Below, one piece after another: positions 17,953 through 26,141 of a stretch of 64,000 bases of DNA. The notes beneath the pieces are model-generated. The model saw only the letters and a list, made by a program, of their open reading frames with translations. It was not told the origin of the DNA and did no database searches. How positions within the stretch are numbered: position 1 is the stretch's first letter; the number at the start of each line of letters is the position of its first letter. Both the position numbers and the translations under genes were made by a program. Source of the stretch: SHVZ01 sp041906305 (GTDB taxonomy: Bacteria > Pseudomonadota > Alphaproteobacteria > SHVZ01); assembly GCA_041906305.1 (NCBI GenBank), contig JAYRJL010000010.1, positions 124,001 through 188,000 on the forward strand, given 5' to 3'.

Positions 17953-18720
17953 TCAAACCGAGGTGACGAGCCCGCCGTCGACCGTCAGCAGGTGGCCGTT
18001 GACGTAGCTTCCGGCCTTGGAGGCGAGAAAGACAGCGGCACCGCCGAGCTCCTTCGGATCCGCCCAGCGTCCCATCGGCACGCGCTTCTCGATCCAGGTT
18101 TTGAAATCCGGGTTCTCGACCAGCGCGGTGTTCATGTCGGTGACGAAGAAGCCGGGCGCGATCGCGTTGACGTTGATTCCCTTCGGCGCCAGCTCGGCCG
18201 CCATCGTCCGGGTCAGCCCCCAGAGCCCGCTCTTGGCCGCCGTGTAGCCGTGGACCGTCGGCCGCGCCAGCAGCGACATGATCGAGCCGATCATGATGAT
18301 TCGACCCGACCCGCGCGGAATCATGTGCCTTGCCGCCGCCTGGCCCAGCACGAATGCCGAGGTCAGGTGCGTGTTCATCAGGCTGTGCCAGTCGGACATT
18401 TCCCAGTCGACCAGCGGCTTCCGAATCTGGTTGCCGGCATTGCAGATCAGGATGTCGAGCTTGCCGTGACGCTTGATCACGTCGTCGACCGCCTTCTTGC
18501 AGGCCTCCGGATCGGTGACGTCGAAGGCTGCGGCGGAAGCCTTGAGCCCCTTGGCCGCGAACTCCTTGACCCGCTCCTCGCAGGTAGCAGCGGTTCGCCC
18601 GTTGATCGCGACGGTTGCCCCCGCCTCGGCCATGGCCTCCGCCATGGCGAGACCTAGACCCTTCGACGCCCCGGTCACGAGGGCCACTTGGCCAGCAAGA
18701 GAGAACAGGTCCTGAGCCAT
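17953..18720 (-). CDS. SDR-family oxidoreductase, gluconate 5-dehydrogenase-like
   Basis: This 255-residue short-chain dehydrogenase shows the cofactor motif VTGASKGLGLA (residues 14-24), ICNAGNQ, catalytic serine in IMIGSIMS and the Y-x-x-x-K pair in YTAAKSGLWGL. The C-terminus is the standard INVNAIAPGFFVTDMN and YVNGHLLTVDGG. The overall sequence resembles gluconate 5-dehydrogenase and 2-deoxygluconate dehydrogenase, so a sugar-acid substrate is plausible but unproven. The start at 18720 has a good GAGGAAG ribosome-binding site. The gene is divergent from the pentapeptide-repeat gene across 285 bases. Confidence 0.88.
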   Translation of the reverse strand: MAQDLFSLAGQVALVTGASKGLGLAMAEAMAEAGATVAINGRTAATCEERVKEFAAKGLKASAAAFDVTDPEACKKAVDDVIKRHGKLDILICNAGNQIRKPLVDWEMSDWHSLMNTHLTSAFVLGQAAARHMIPRGSGRIIMIGSIMSLLARPTVHGYTAAKSGLWGLTRTMAAELAPKGINVNAIAPGFFVTDMNTALVENPDFKTWIEKRVPMGRWADPKELGGAAVFLASKAGSYVNGHLLTVDGGLVTSV

Positions 18721-19005
18721 GTCGCTTCCTCGGAATGCGTTGAGGCGCGAGTTTGCCCGCGGCGCTGGCGTCGGGCCAAGCTCCGCCATAGCCTCGCGAA
18801 ACGGCCCTGAGAGGACGCCCCCCGCCTGTCGCGCCGGCTTTCGGAATATGCCAAACTCTTTCGTTGCCTCCGGCGAGAGCCCGCCTCACGGCTCCACCGC
18901 GGCGCACCTTCTTTCGGAATGAATTTACGTTTATTGTAACTACCTGAGTTCGGGGATGTCGGCGTCGCACCATCCGAGGGACGCCGGAGAGGACGGGGGA
19001 GATCG
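18721..19005. other. 285-base divergent intergenic region
   Basis: This is the largest gap in the window and separates the divergent SDR and pentapeptide-repeat genes. It carries an AT-rich patch around 18917-18945 (GAATTTACGTTTATTGTAAC), probably promoter DNA. It also holds a 10-base direct repeat, CTTTCGGAAT, at 18838-18847 and 18911-18920. No tRNA, small ORF with a ribosome-binding site, or terminator could be identified. Confidence 0.6.
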
Positions 19006-20229
19006 ATGTCGGCGAGCGAGGCGCCGGAACGCCCACGCGTGACGCACACGCAGCTGCGCGACGTTCTGGATGCTCATCTCAAGTACATCCTCAGCAAGCC
19101 GGGCGGTCGCCGGGCGGTGCTGCAGTTCCATGACCTGAGCGGCCTCATCATGTCGGGAAGCAACCTCAAGGGCGCGGACTTCACCGGCGCGACCCTGGCC
19201 GGCGCCGACCTGTCCCAGTGCAACCTCGACGAAGCGATCTTCTTCGCGGCCGACCTCACCGAGGCGAATCTCGAAGGCACCCGCCTGGTGGCGGCCGACC
19301 TGCGCGGCTGCCGGTTGCGCGGCGCCGTCCTGGTCCGCGCCAATCTGCACCGCGCCGATCTGCGCGAGGGCTCGATCACCAAGCGCGTGAAGGGCGGCAA
19401 TCTCTCGCGCATGGCCGCCGATCTCGGCGCGGCCGACCTGACCGGTGCCGACGTCAGCGAGGCCAATGCGGCCCAGACCGATTTCACCGATGCGATCATG
19501 GTCGGCTGCCAGCTCTCGAAGACCGACCTCCGCAGCGCCAACCTCTCCGGCGTCAACCTGCAGGGCGCCAACCTCAACTCCGCCAATCTGCGCGGCGCGT
19601 CGCTCAAGGACGCGATCCTGACGGGCGCCAAGCTCGAGAATGCGGACCTCTCCGGCGCCAGCATGACCGGCACGCTGACCGACAAGCCGCAGGGCCGCAC
19701 CGTCGCGCAGCTGCCGAAGCCGATCCCCGAGATGCTCCGGCTCCACGACCTCTGGGTCCGCACGGCCGGCCGCGAGGGGGAGGTCTGCGACCTTTCCGAC
19801 GTCGACCTCCGCGGCGGCCCGGCGCTCGACGGCATGCACCTGACCGGCCTCGTCGCGCGCAACACGGTCTTCTACGGCGTCTCGATGCGCGGCATCTCGC
19901 TCCAGGGCGCCCGCCTTCAGGGAGCCGACCTCCGCGGCTGCCGCATGGACGGCGCCGATCTCCGCGGCGCCAACCTCGCCGGCGCGCGCCTCAACTTTGC
20001 CGACCTTCGCGACGCCGATGCCTCGCCGCTGATCCTGCCGGGCAACCGCCTTTATCCGTCGGTCCTCGACAACGCGGTCCTGCGGCGCGCCGATCTCCGC
20101 GGCGCCAAGCTGACCAGCGCGCGCCTGAGCGGCGCCGACCTCACCGAAGCCATGCTCCACAACACCGATTTCGAGGGGGCCGTGACCGACGGCGCCAAGA
20201 TCCCGGCGATCAAGCGCCGCGCCGCTTGA
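19006..20229 (+). CDS. Two-module pentapeptide-repeat protein
   Basis: This 407-residue protein is built of A(D/N)LxG-type five-residue repeats, which fold into a right-handed square beta-helix. Repeats cover about residues 47-222 and 261-395. Each block is preceded by a similar helical cap: LRDVLDAHLKYILSKPGGRR at about 17-36, and PEMLRLHDLWVRTAGREGEV at about 241-260. The protein therefore looks internally duplicated. There is no signal peptide or membrane segment, so it is probably cytosolic. Pentapeptide proteins act as DNA mimics, scaffolds or effectors. The cyclase-like gene starts 11 bases after the stop, so the pair probably works together. Confidence 0.88.
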   Translation: MSASEAPERPRVTHTQLRDVLDAHLKYILSKPGGRRAVLQFHDLSGLIMSGSNLKGADFTGATLAGADLSQCNLDEAIFFAADLTEANLEGTRLVAADLRGCRLRGAVLVRANLHRADLREGSITKRVKGGNLSRMAADLGAADLTGADVSEANAAQTDFTDAIMVGCQLSKTDLRSANLSGVNLQGANLNSANLRGASLKDAILTGAKLENADLSGASMTGTLTDKPQGRTVAQLPKPIPEMLRLHDLWVRTAGREGEVCDLSDVDLRGGPALDGMHLTGLVARNTVFYGVSMRGISLQGARLQGADLRGCRMDGADLRGANLAGARLNFADLRDADASPLILPGNRLYPSVLDNAVLRRADLRGAKLTSARLSGADLTEAMLHNTDFEGAVTDGAKIPAIKRRAA

Positions 20230-20239
20230 AGGTGGCGAG

Positions 20240-21415
20240 ATGAGCTATCGGGAGGCGGTCGCCGAGGCGCTGCGCGAACTCGACCTCGCGATCAACGCCA
20301 CTTGGCGCCTCGGCCAGTACATGGTCGTGGGCTGGAGCCACGAAGGACCGACCGTCCATCTCTGCGTCGTTCCCACGCAGCGCGTGTTCGAGGCCTCGGT
20401 CACCGTGCCCCAGGTCTTCCAGGGCCAGCGGCACATGGCTCCCGATCCCTTTCTCAACCTCTGCAAGGACCTGCAAGCGCGCCCGACGCGCATCATCCTT
20501 CCGCTGCCGGTGGGCGACGGCAAGGAAGAGCTGCCGCCGGCGGTCATCGACAATCTGATCCGGCGCTACTCGGTCACCCGCACCAACCACCGGGCGGTGA
20601 TGCTGTTCGACATCGTCGGGTTCAGCCGCGCCTCGTCGATCGAGCAGGTGGCACAGCTCAACTCGCTCGAATACAGCATCAACGGCGCCAACAAGAAGCT
20701 GCGGCAGGTAGGCGTCGATGCCGAGCTCGCACGATCGACGGTCGGCGACGGTTTCTACGTCTGGAACCGGATGACCGGGCTGCAGGCCGACATCGCGACA
20801 TACATCTCCCTGATCCTGATCCTCGCCGACAACGCGCGCGCACGACGCGAAGGCCATCCCGGCTTCGTCCCCGTCATCCGCTCGTGCTTCGCCATCGGCC
20901 CGCACTATTCCTATCACCAGGTCGAAGGCACCAGCCCGCGCGGCTTCGAGTACATTGTCGGCGAGGTGACGATCACGCTGGCGCGACTGATCTCGAAAAC
21001 GCTCGCCAACCAGTTGGTGATCGGCGGCTTCAAGCGGCCGCTCGACAACGTCCCCGGCCGCGAGGTCGACACGCCGATGTTCATGACCCAGGCGGCGGCG
21101 GCGATGGCGAAGCTGACGGGCATAGAGATCGGCGAGCATCCGCTGACCGAGCTTCGCTCCTACCTCACCGGCGCCGAGCTCAAGGACGGCCGCTACGGTG
21201 TCGAGGGATTCAAGATCAAGGATAAGCACGGCTATCTGCACGAGTGCTTCAACGCCAACGTCGTGCTGGTCGACGAGTCCGGCGCGCGCGCGGAGCTCGG
21301 CATCAAGCGCAACGAGCTCGCCGAGTTCGAGGCGGACAGGTTCCGCTACGACCTCTCGGCCGAGCAGATGGTCCGGATGTTCGCGCAGATGAAGGAGACG
21401 GCGGCAGCGGGCTGA
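20240..21415 (+). CDS. Divergent class III nucleotidyl cyclase-like protein
   Basis: This 391-residue protein has a central region (about 118-265) with the layout of a class III adenylate/guanylate cyclase domain. MLFDIVGFS (Asp124) and STVGDGFYVW (Asp170) hold the two metal-binding aspartates. CFAIGPHYSY matches the GIHTGP segment, and GEVTITLARL (Arg249) matches the G-x-x-V-N-x-A-x-R motif. The transition-state Asn is replaced by Ile246, while the Arg is kept, so catalysis may be lost or altered. The N-terminal 110 residues and the C-terminal 100 residues match nothing I recognise. It is cotranscribed with the pentapeptide-repeat gene. Confidence 0.68.
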   Translation: MSYREAVAEALRELDLAINATWRLGQYMVVGWSHEGPTVHLCVVPTQRVFEASVTVPQVFQGQRHMAPDPFLNLCKDLQARPTRIILPLPVGDGKEELPPAVIDNLIRRYSVTRTNHRAVMLFDIVGFSRASSIEQVAQLNSLEYSINGANKKLRQVGVDAELARSTVGDGFYVWNRMTGLQADIATYISLILILADNARARREGHPGFVPVIRSCFAIGPHYSYHQVEGTSPRGFEYIVGEVTITLARLISKTLANQLVIGGFKRPLDNVPGREVDTPMFMTQAAAAMAKLTGIEIGEHPLTELRSYLTGAELKDGRYGVEGFKIKDKHGYLHECFNANVVLVDESGARAELGIKRNELAEFEADRFRYDLSAEQMVRMFAQMKETAAAG

Positions 21416-21428
21416 CGCCCGCCGCCCG

Positions 21429-21863
21429 CTACTTCACGACCGTCACCGCCGCCTTGCAGTTCTGCACCACGTCCTGGGCGACCGAGCCCAGCACCAGCTG
21501 CAGCGCCGCGCCGAGGCCGTGCGTGCCCATGACGATCTGGCCGCAGTTGAGCTTCTCGGCGAAGGCGATGATCGAAGGGCCCGCCTGGCCCACGCCGATA
21601 TGCTCCTTGAAGGGCACCCCGGCCTTCTTCAGGATCTCACGCGCCGGCGCCAGCGCCTTCTCCGCCTCTTCGCGATGGAAATCGTCGCGGGTCGGCTTGT
21701 CGATGAAGGTGCCCACGTTCCCGGACAGCGCCGGCTGGACGTTGAGCAGGTGGAGCTCGCGCACCTGGCCGGACTTGTGCATCTCGATCGCGTGGCGGAC
21801 CGCCCGTTCGGAATGAGACGAGCCGTCGATCGGCACCAGCACCTTCGACAGGTCTCCGCTCAT
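21429..21863 (-). CDS. Universal stress protein, UspA family
   Basis: This 144-residue single-domain protein starts MSGDLSKVLVPIDGSSHSER. The ATP-binding loop GTHGLGAALQLVLGSVAQDV, near residue 118, matches the G-x2-G-x9-G-S/T pattern of ATP-binding Usp proteins. Its start overlaps the stop of the TerC-family gene upstream (ATGA), so both are made from one message. It ends close to the convergent cyclase-like gene, with 13 bases between stops. A stress-adaptation role is family knowledge only. Confidence 0.92.
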   Translation of the reverse strand: MSGDLSKVLVPIDGSSHSERAVRHAIEMHKSGQVRELHLLNVQPALSGNVGTFIDKPTRDDFHREEAEKALAPAREILKKAGVPFKEHIGVGQAGPSIIAFAEKLNCGQIVMGTHGLGAALQLVLGSVAQDVVQNCKAAVTVVK

Positions 21864-22576
21864 CGCTCGCCTCCCTTCTGGGCAAGATCCTCGACTTCAC
21901 GCACCTGCGCCGCCTGACGTCGCGCCAGCAGCTTGCCGACCACGATGACGAGCGCCGCGCCGACCGGCTTCGACCAGAAATGCAGCCACGCCGCGTTCGC
22001 GTCGACCCAATGCTCGATCGCCGGATCGGTCACGATGACCTCGCCCGCGATCCAGCCGAGCAGGCCGCCGCCGGCGACGACCAGGATCGGGAAGCGCACC
22101 AGGATCTTCAGGATCAGCTGGGAGCCGACGATGATCAACGGGATCGAGATCGCCAGGCCGGTGACCAGCAGACCGAAATGGCCGCGCGCCGCGGCGGCGA
22201 TCGCGATCACGTTGTCGAGGCTCATCACCGCGTCGGCGATGATCACCGTCCGGACCGCGCCCCAAAGGTTGCTCGCACCTTCGACGCCGTCGCCGTGCTC
22301 GTCCTCGGGCACGATCAGCTTCACGCCGATCCACAGCAGCAACAGGCCGCCGATCAGCTTGAGGAAGGGGAATGTCATCAGCTCGACGACGAAGAACGAG
22401 AAGATGACGCGCAGGATGATCGCACCGGCCGAGCCGGCGATGATCGCCTTGTTGCGGTACTTGTCCGGAAGGTTGCGGCAGGCGAGCGCGATCACCACCG
22501 CGTTGTCGCCGGAAAGGATGATGTTTACGCCGATGATCTGACCGAGCGCGGTCCAGAAAGCTGCATCGAAGGTCAT
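21860..22576 (-). CDS. TerC/YjbE-family integral membrane protein
   Basis: This 238-residue protein has about seven hydrophobic helices. It carries the family's two conserved acidic sites in the membrane: LSGDNAVVIALACRNLP near residue 21 and DAVMSLDNVIAIAAAARG near residue 115. TerC/YjbE proteins are linked to metal (manganese) export and to tellurite resistance. No other ter genes are present, so a metal-homeostasis role is more likely than tellurite resistance. The gene is coupled to the downstream universal stress gene by a four-base overlap. Confidence 0.88.
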   Translation of the reverse strand: MTFDAAFWTALGQIIGVNIILSGDNAVVIALACRNLPDKYRNKAIIAGSAGAIILRVIFSFFVVELMTFPFLKLIGGLLLLWIGVKLIVPEDEHGDGVEGASNLWGAVRTVIIADAVMSLDNVIAIAAAARGHFGLLVTGLAISIPLIIVGSQLILKILVRFPILVVAGGGLLGWIAGEVIVTDPAIEHWVDANAAWLHFWSKPVGAALVIVVGKLLARRQAAQVREVEDLAQKGGER

Positions 22577-22636
22577 GTCGGCCGGGAACGAAGGTGGCGG
22601 GTCGCGGCGACTATAGGGTGGCTATGGGGGTCGCTG

Positions 22637-23206
22637 CTAGCGAAACCGGACGCGCATCCGGGCACGGCTCGCCGAGGGCCGATCGGTCTCCTCGAAACCT
22701 GCGGCACGGAAGACCTCGGCGAAGCCGTGATAGCCGCGGGCCGGGTCCGCGCGGCCGTCGGCGACGACCGGATAGGCCTCGACGCCCTTGGCGCCTCGTC
22801 GCCTGGCATGGGCCACCGCCGCGTCGATCAGCGGCCGGCTGAGACCGCTCCGCCGGAAGTCGCGATGAACGAAGAGACAGGTGATCGACCAGAGCCCGTC
22901 CTCCCCGGTCGGCGAAAACAGCCGCGAACGGGCAAGCTCCGAATAGTCCTCGCGCGGCGCGACCGCGCACCAGCCCGCCGGCGCTCCGTCGACATAGGCG
23001 ATCAGGCCGAGCGGCGCCTCGCCATCGGCCAGCTTCTTGAGGGCCGCCCGGTTGCCTTTGGAATGAGCCGCCTGCCACTCCTTCCGCGGCCGCCGGAACC
23101 ACATGCACCAGCAGCCGGAATTGGCGCCGTTCGGTCCGAACACGCGTTCGAGGTCGTCCCATGTCGCGGGCGTCAGCGGCAAGCAGCGGACCTTGGGTGC
23201 GGGCAT
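22637..23206 (-). CDS. GNAT-family N-acetyltransferase
   Basis: This 189-residue acetyltransferase starts MPAPKVRCLPLTPATWDDLE. The N-terminal SGCWCMWFRRPRKEW segment is typical of a GNAT subgroup. The acetyl-CoA-binding motif region is SITCLFVHRDFRRSGLSRPL, near residue 107, where the usual R/Q-x-x-G-x-G/A loop reads RRSGLS. The C-terminal AEVFRAAGFEETDRPS holds the motif B helix. The substrate is unknown. The gene is divergent from the AruI-like decarboxylase, with 96 bases between starts. Confidence 0.82.
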   Translation of the reverse strand: MPAPKVRCLPLTPATWDDLERVFGPNGANSGCWCMWFRRPRKEWQAAHSKGNRAALKKLADGEAPLGLIAYVDGAPAGWCAVAPREDYSELARSRLFSPTGEDGLWSITCLFVHRDFRRSGLSRPLIDAAVAHARRRGAKGVEAYPVVADGRADPARGYHGFAEVFRAAGFEETDRPSASRARMRVRFR

Positions 23207-23302
23207 CTCCGGGCCTGGTCGCCAGGGTTGTGAAGCTTCGGAGAACCGTGCCAGAGTCGCGCGACCCCGCCAAGCCAGCCCTTCCCGACGAGGCAGTGCC
23301 CG

Positions 23303-24913
23303 ATGTCTCCAACGCGTACCTCGACCGGCGTCGCCTGCATCCGCCTGCTCGAGGCCTATGGCGTCGACCTCGTCTTCGGCATCCCGGGCGTGCACACGCT
23401 CGAACTCTATCGCGGCCTGGAGAACAGCCGCATCCGGCACGTGACGCCGCGCCACGAACAGGGCGGCGCCTTCATGGCCGACGGCTACGCGCGGGTCTCG
23501 GGCAAGCCCGGCGTCTGTCTGTTTACCACCGGGCCGGGCGTCACCAACGCCGCGACCCCGATCGGGCAGGCCTTCTCCGACAGCCAGCCGATGCTGGTGA
23601 TCTCCTCGGTCGCGGCGCGCGCCGATCTTGGCGCCGGCCGCGGCCGCCTGCACGAGATCACCAACCAGCAGGCGGTCATGGCGCCGCTGACCGCCTTCAG
23701 CCAGACGGTCCTCGACCCCGACGAGCTGCCGGACGCGCTCGGCCGCGCCTTCGCGGTCTTCTCAGGGGCGCGCCCGCGCCCTGTCCACATCGAGCTGCCG
23801 TTGGACGTGCTCGACATGCCGGCAGAATTCCCGATCAAGGCGCGCCCGCAGGTGGGATATCCGGCGCCGACGCCGGAGACGATCCAGGAAGCGGCGTCGC
23901 TGATCCGCAACGCCTCGAACCCCTTCGTCATCATCGGCGGCGGCGCCAACCGCGTCGGCCCGGCGATGCTGAAGCTGATCGACCTGATCGGCGGACCGGT
24001 GTCGCCGACCAAGGCCGGCAAGGGAACGATCCCCGACACGCATCCGCTCTCGCTCGGGGCCAACCTGATCGTGAAGTCGACGCGCGACATCCTGGCGAAG
24101 GCCGACGTGGTGGTCGTGATCGGCTCCGAGCTCGGCGAGACCGACCACTACGGCGGCTACCTCCCGATCGAGGGCAAGCTGATCCGCGTCGACGTCGACG
24201 TGCAGCACTTCAACCGCGACTATCCGGCCGACGTGCCGATCCTCGCCGATGCCGGCCGCGCGGTGAAGGCGCTGGTCGCCGCGCTGGAAAAGGATCCGCC
24301 GCCGTCCCGCACGAAAGCGTCGGCCGAGATCGTCGCCGGCGCAAGGCGGCGCCTGGTCGAAGGCCTGCCGCCGCTTCGCCAGACCCACAAGAAGGTGCTG
24401 GATGCGATCCGTGCCGCCATGCCCGACGACGGCATCGTCGTCAGCGACATGACGCAGATCGCCTATGCCGGCAACCAGCTCTATCCCTGCGCCGAGCCGC
24501 GCACCTGGTTCCATCCGAGCGGCTACGGCACGCTGGGCTTCGGCCTTCCGGCGGCGATCGGCGCCAAGCTCGCGATGCCGGAGAAGCCGGTCGTGGCGCT
24601 CGTCGGCGACGGCGGCCTTCTCTTCACCGTGCAGGAGCTGGCGACCGCGGTCGAGCTCGAGATGCCGCTCGCCGTCGTCATGTGGAACAACGACGGCTAC
24701 GGCCAGATCCGCGACGGACTGATCCAGCGCGGCGTCGCCGAGATCGGCGTCAACCTGCGCAACCCCGACCACCTGATGCTGGCACGCGCCTTCGGCTGCG
24801 AGGCCGTGCGGCCGGACAGCCTCGACGCCTTCAAGTCAGCGCTCGCCGGGGCCGCGACGCGGAAGACGCCGACCTTCATCGAGGTCCGCCAGGACGCGCC
24901 CTTCCTTGCCTGA
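23303..24913 (+). CDS. Thiamine diphosphate enzyme, 5-guanidino-2-oxopentanoate decarboxylase-like
   Basis: This 536-residue enzyme of the acetolactate synthase fold needs thiamine diphosphate and Mg. The catalytic glutamate lies in TPRHEQGGAFMADGYARVSG near residue 50. The diphosphate/Mg motif is VGDGGLLFTVQELATAVELE, followed by MWNNDGYGQIRD. The start, LLEAYGVDLVFGIPGVHTLE, closely resembles AruI of the arginine transaminase pathway. AruI decarboxylates 5-guanidino-2-oxopentanoate. No aruH transaminase is adjacent, so this assignment is tentative against other 2-oxo-acid decarboxylases. An MFS carrier gene overlaps its end. Confidence 0.8.
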   Translation: MSPTRTSTGVACIRLLEAYGVDLVFGIPGVHTLELYRGLENSRIRHVTPRHEQGGAFMADGYARVSGKPGVCLFTTGPGVTNAATPIGQAFSDSQPMLVISSVAARADLGAGRGRLHEITNQQAVMAPLTAFSQTVLDPDELPDALGRAFAVFSGARPRPVHIELPLDVLDMPAEFPIKARPQVGYPAPTPETIQEAASLIRNASNPFVIIGGGANRVGPAMLKLIDLIGGPVSPTKAGKGTIPDTHPLSLGANLIVKSTRDILAKADVVVVIGSELGETDHYGGYLPIEGKLIRVDVDVQHFNRDYPADVPILADAGRAVKALVAALEKDPPPSRTKASAEIVAGARRRLVEGLPPLRQTHKKVLDAIRAAMPDDGIVVSDMTQIAYAGNQLYPCAEPRTWFHPSGYGTLGFGLPAAIGAKLAMPEKPVVALVGDGGLLFTVQELATAVELEMPLAVVMWNNDGYGQIRDGLIQRGVAEIGVNLRNPDHLMLARAFGCEAVRPDSLDAFKSALAGAATRKTPTFIEVRQDAPFLA

Positions 24914-26141
24914 CCAGCCGCTGCCGGCACGCTGGCGAGCCTGGCTCGCCTGGACGGCGGCGGCCGTCTTCTTCTTCTACGCCTTCGTGCTTCGCGTCAG
25001 CCCGAGCGTCATGGTCGGCGAGCTGATGAGCGAGTTCCAGGTGGGCGGCGCCGTCTTCGGGACGCTGTCCTCGCTCTACTTCTACACCTACGCGCCGCTG
25101 CAACTCCCGGTCGGGATCATGATGGACCGCTACGGTCCACGGTTCATGATCTCGGTCGCGATCGCGCTCGCGGCGCTCGGATCGCTGCTGTTCGCGATGG
25201 CGCCGTCGCTGGAGCTTGCCTACCTCGCGCGGCTCCTGATCGGCTTCGGCTCGGGCTTCAGCTTCGTCGGGGCGCTGACCGTCTCGACCCAGCTGTTTCC
25301 GCCCGCGCAGTTCGCGATGCTGACGGGCCTGGTCCAGGGCTTCGGCATCCTCGGCGGCATCGTCGGCCAGGCACCGCTCGGCATCGCGGTCGAGCATCTT
25401 TCCTGGCGGGGCGCGATGGGCTCCGTCGCCGCAGCCGGCCTCCTGCTCGCGATCGCCGCCTGGCTCTCGATCCGCGATAGGGTCGGCGAAGCGAGAGCCG
25501 CGTCGCCGACCGCCGGACTGAAGCTGGTCGCCGCCAATCGCGAGACCTGGCTCTGCGCCACCTTCGGCCTCGCCAAGACCGCGCCGATGCTGACCTTCGG
25601 CGGCCTCTGGGCCGTGCCCTTCGTGATGTCCGCGCACGGCGTCGAGCGCGCGACGGCCGCGTCGCTCACCTCCCTGCTGTTCCTGGGCTGGGGGCTCGGC
25701 GCACCGTTCAACGGCTGGATCTCCGACCGCCTGGGCCGGCGCAAGGCGCCCATGCTGGCATCGAGCCTGATCGCGACCGCGGCGATGTCGGCGATCGTCG
25801 GACTGCACGGGCTGTCGCTGACGACGACCGGCGTCCTCTTCTTCCTCAACGGATTCACCTCGTGCTCGATGATCCTGGCCTTCGCCGCGGTCCGCGAGCA
25901 CAACCCACCGGGCACGACCGGCGCCGCCTACGGCCTGGTGAACACCTTCGTCGTCGGGTCCGGTGCGATCTTCCAGCCGCTGGTCGGCTGGCTTCTCGAC
26001 CTCGGATGGGACGGCACGCTCGTCGCCGGCGCCCGCGTCTATGCCGAGGACACCTACCGCGCCGCGCTCTGGACGTTGCCCGCCATCTCGGCCGTCGGCA
26101 CGATCGCCGCGCTCCTGATGCGCGAGCCTCGGAAGCCCTAG
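24906..26141 (+). CDS. Major facilitator superfamily transporter
   Basis: This 411-residue carrier has about twelve membrane helices. The loop 2-3 signature reads MMDRYGPRFMISVAIALAA near residue 75, and ISDRLGRRKAP in the second half is its counterpart. The start is a TTG at 24906, which overlaps the decarboxylase stop by eight bases. No ATG occurs before the first helix, so TTG fits best. The coupling suggests it imports the substrate, or exports the product, of the decarboxylase. Its stop overlaps that of the convergent aldolase gene by 4 bases. Confidence 0.86.
   Translation: MPDQPLPARWRAWLAWTAAAVFFFYAFVLRVSPSVMVGELMSEFQVGGAVFGTLSSLYFYTYAPLQLPVGIMMDRYGPRFMISVAIALAALGSLLFAMAPSLELAYLARLLIGFGSGFSFVGALTVSTQLFPPAQFAMLTGLVQGFGILGGIVGQAPLGIAVEHLSWRGAMGSVAAAGLLLAIAAWLSIRDRVGEARAASPTAGLKLVAANRETWLCATFGLAKTAPMLTFGGLWAVPFVMSAHGVERATAASLTSLLFLGWGLGAPFNGWISDRLGRRKAPMLASSLIATAAMSAIVGLHGLSLTTTGVLFFLNGFTSCSMILAFAAVREHNPPGTTGAAYGLVNTFVVGSGAIFQPLVGWLLDLGWDGTLVAGARVYAEDTYRAALWTLPAISAVGTIAALLMREPRKP

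Noticed and set aside
18838..18920. Direct repeat CTTTCGGAAT considered as an operator pair
   Set aside because: The repeat is only ten bases, the spacing is 73 bases, and it is not symmetric. It was kept as a note in the intergenic entry only.
19074..21241. Several long antisense frames across the pentapeptide and cyclase-like genes
   Set aside because: The repeats of the real gene create open antisense frames. No ribosome-binding site or family match supports them.
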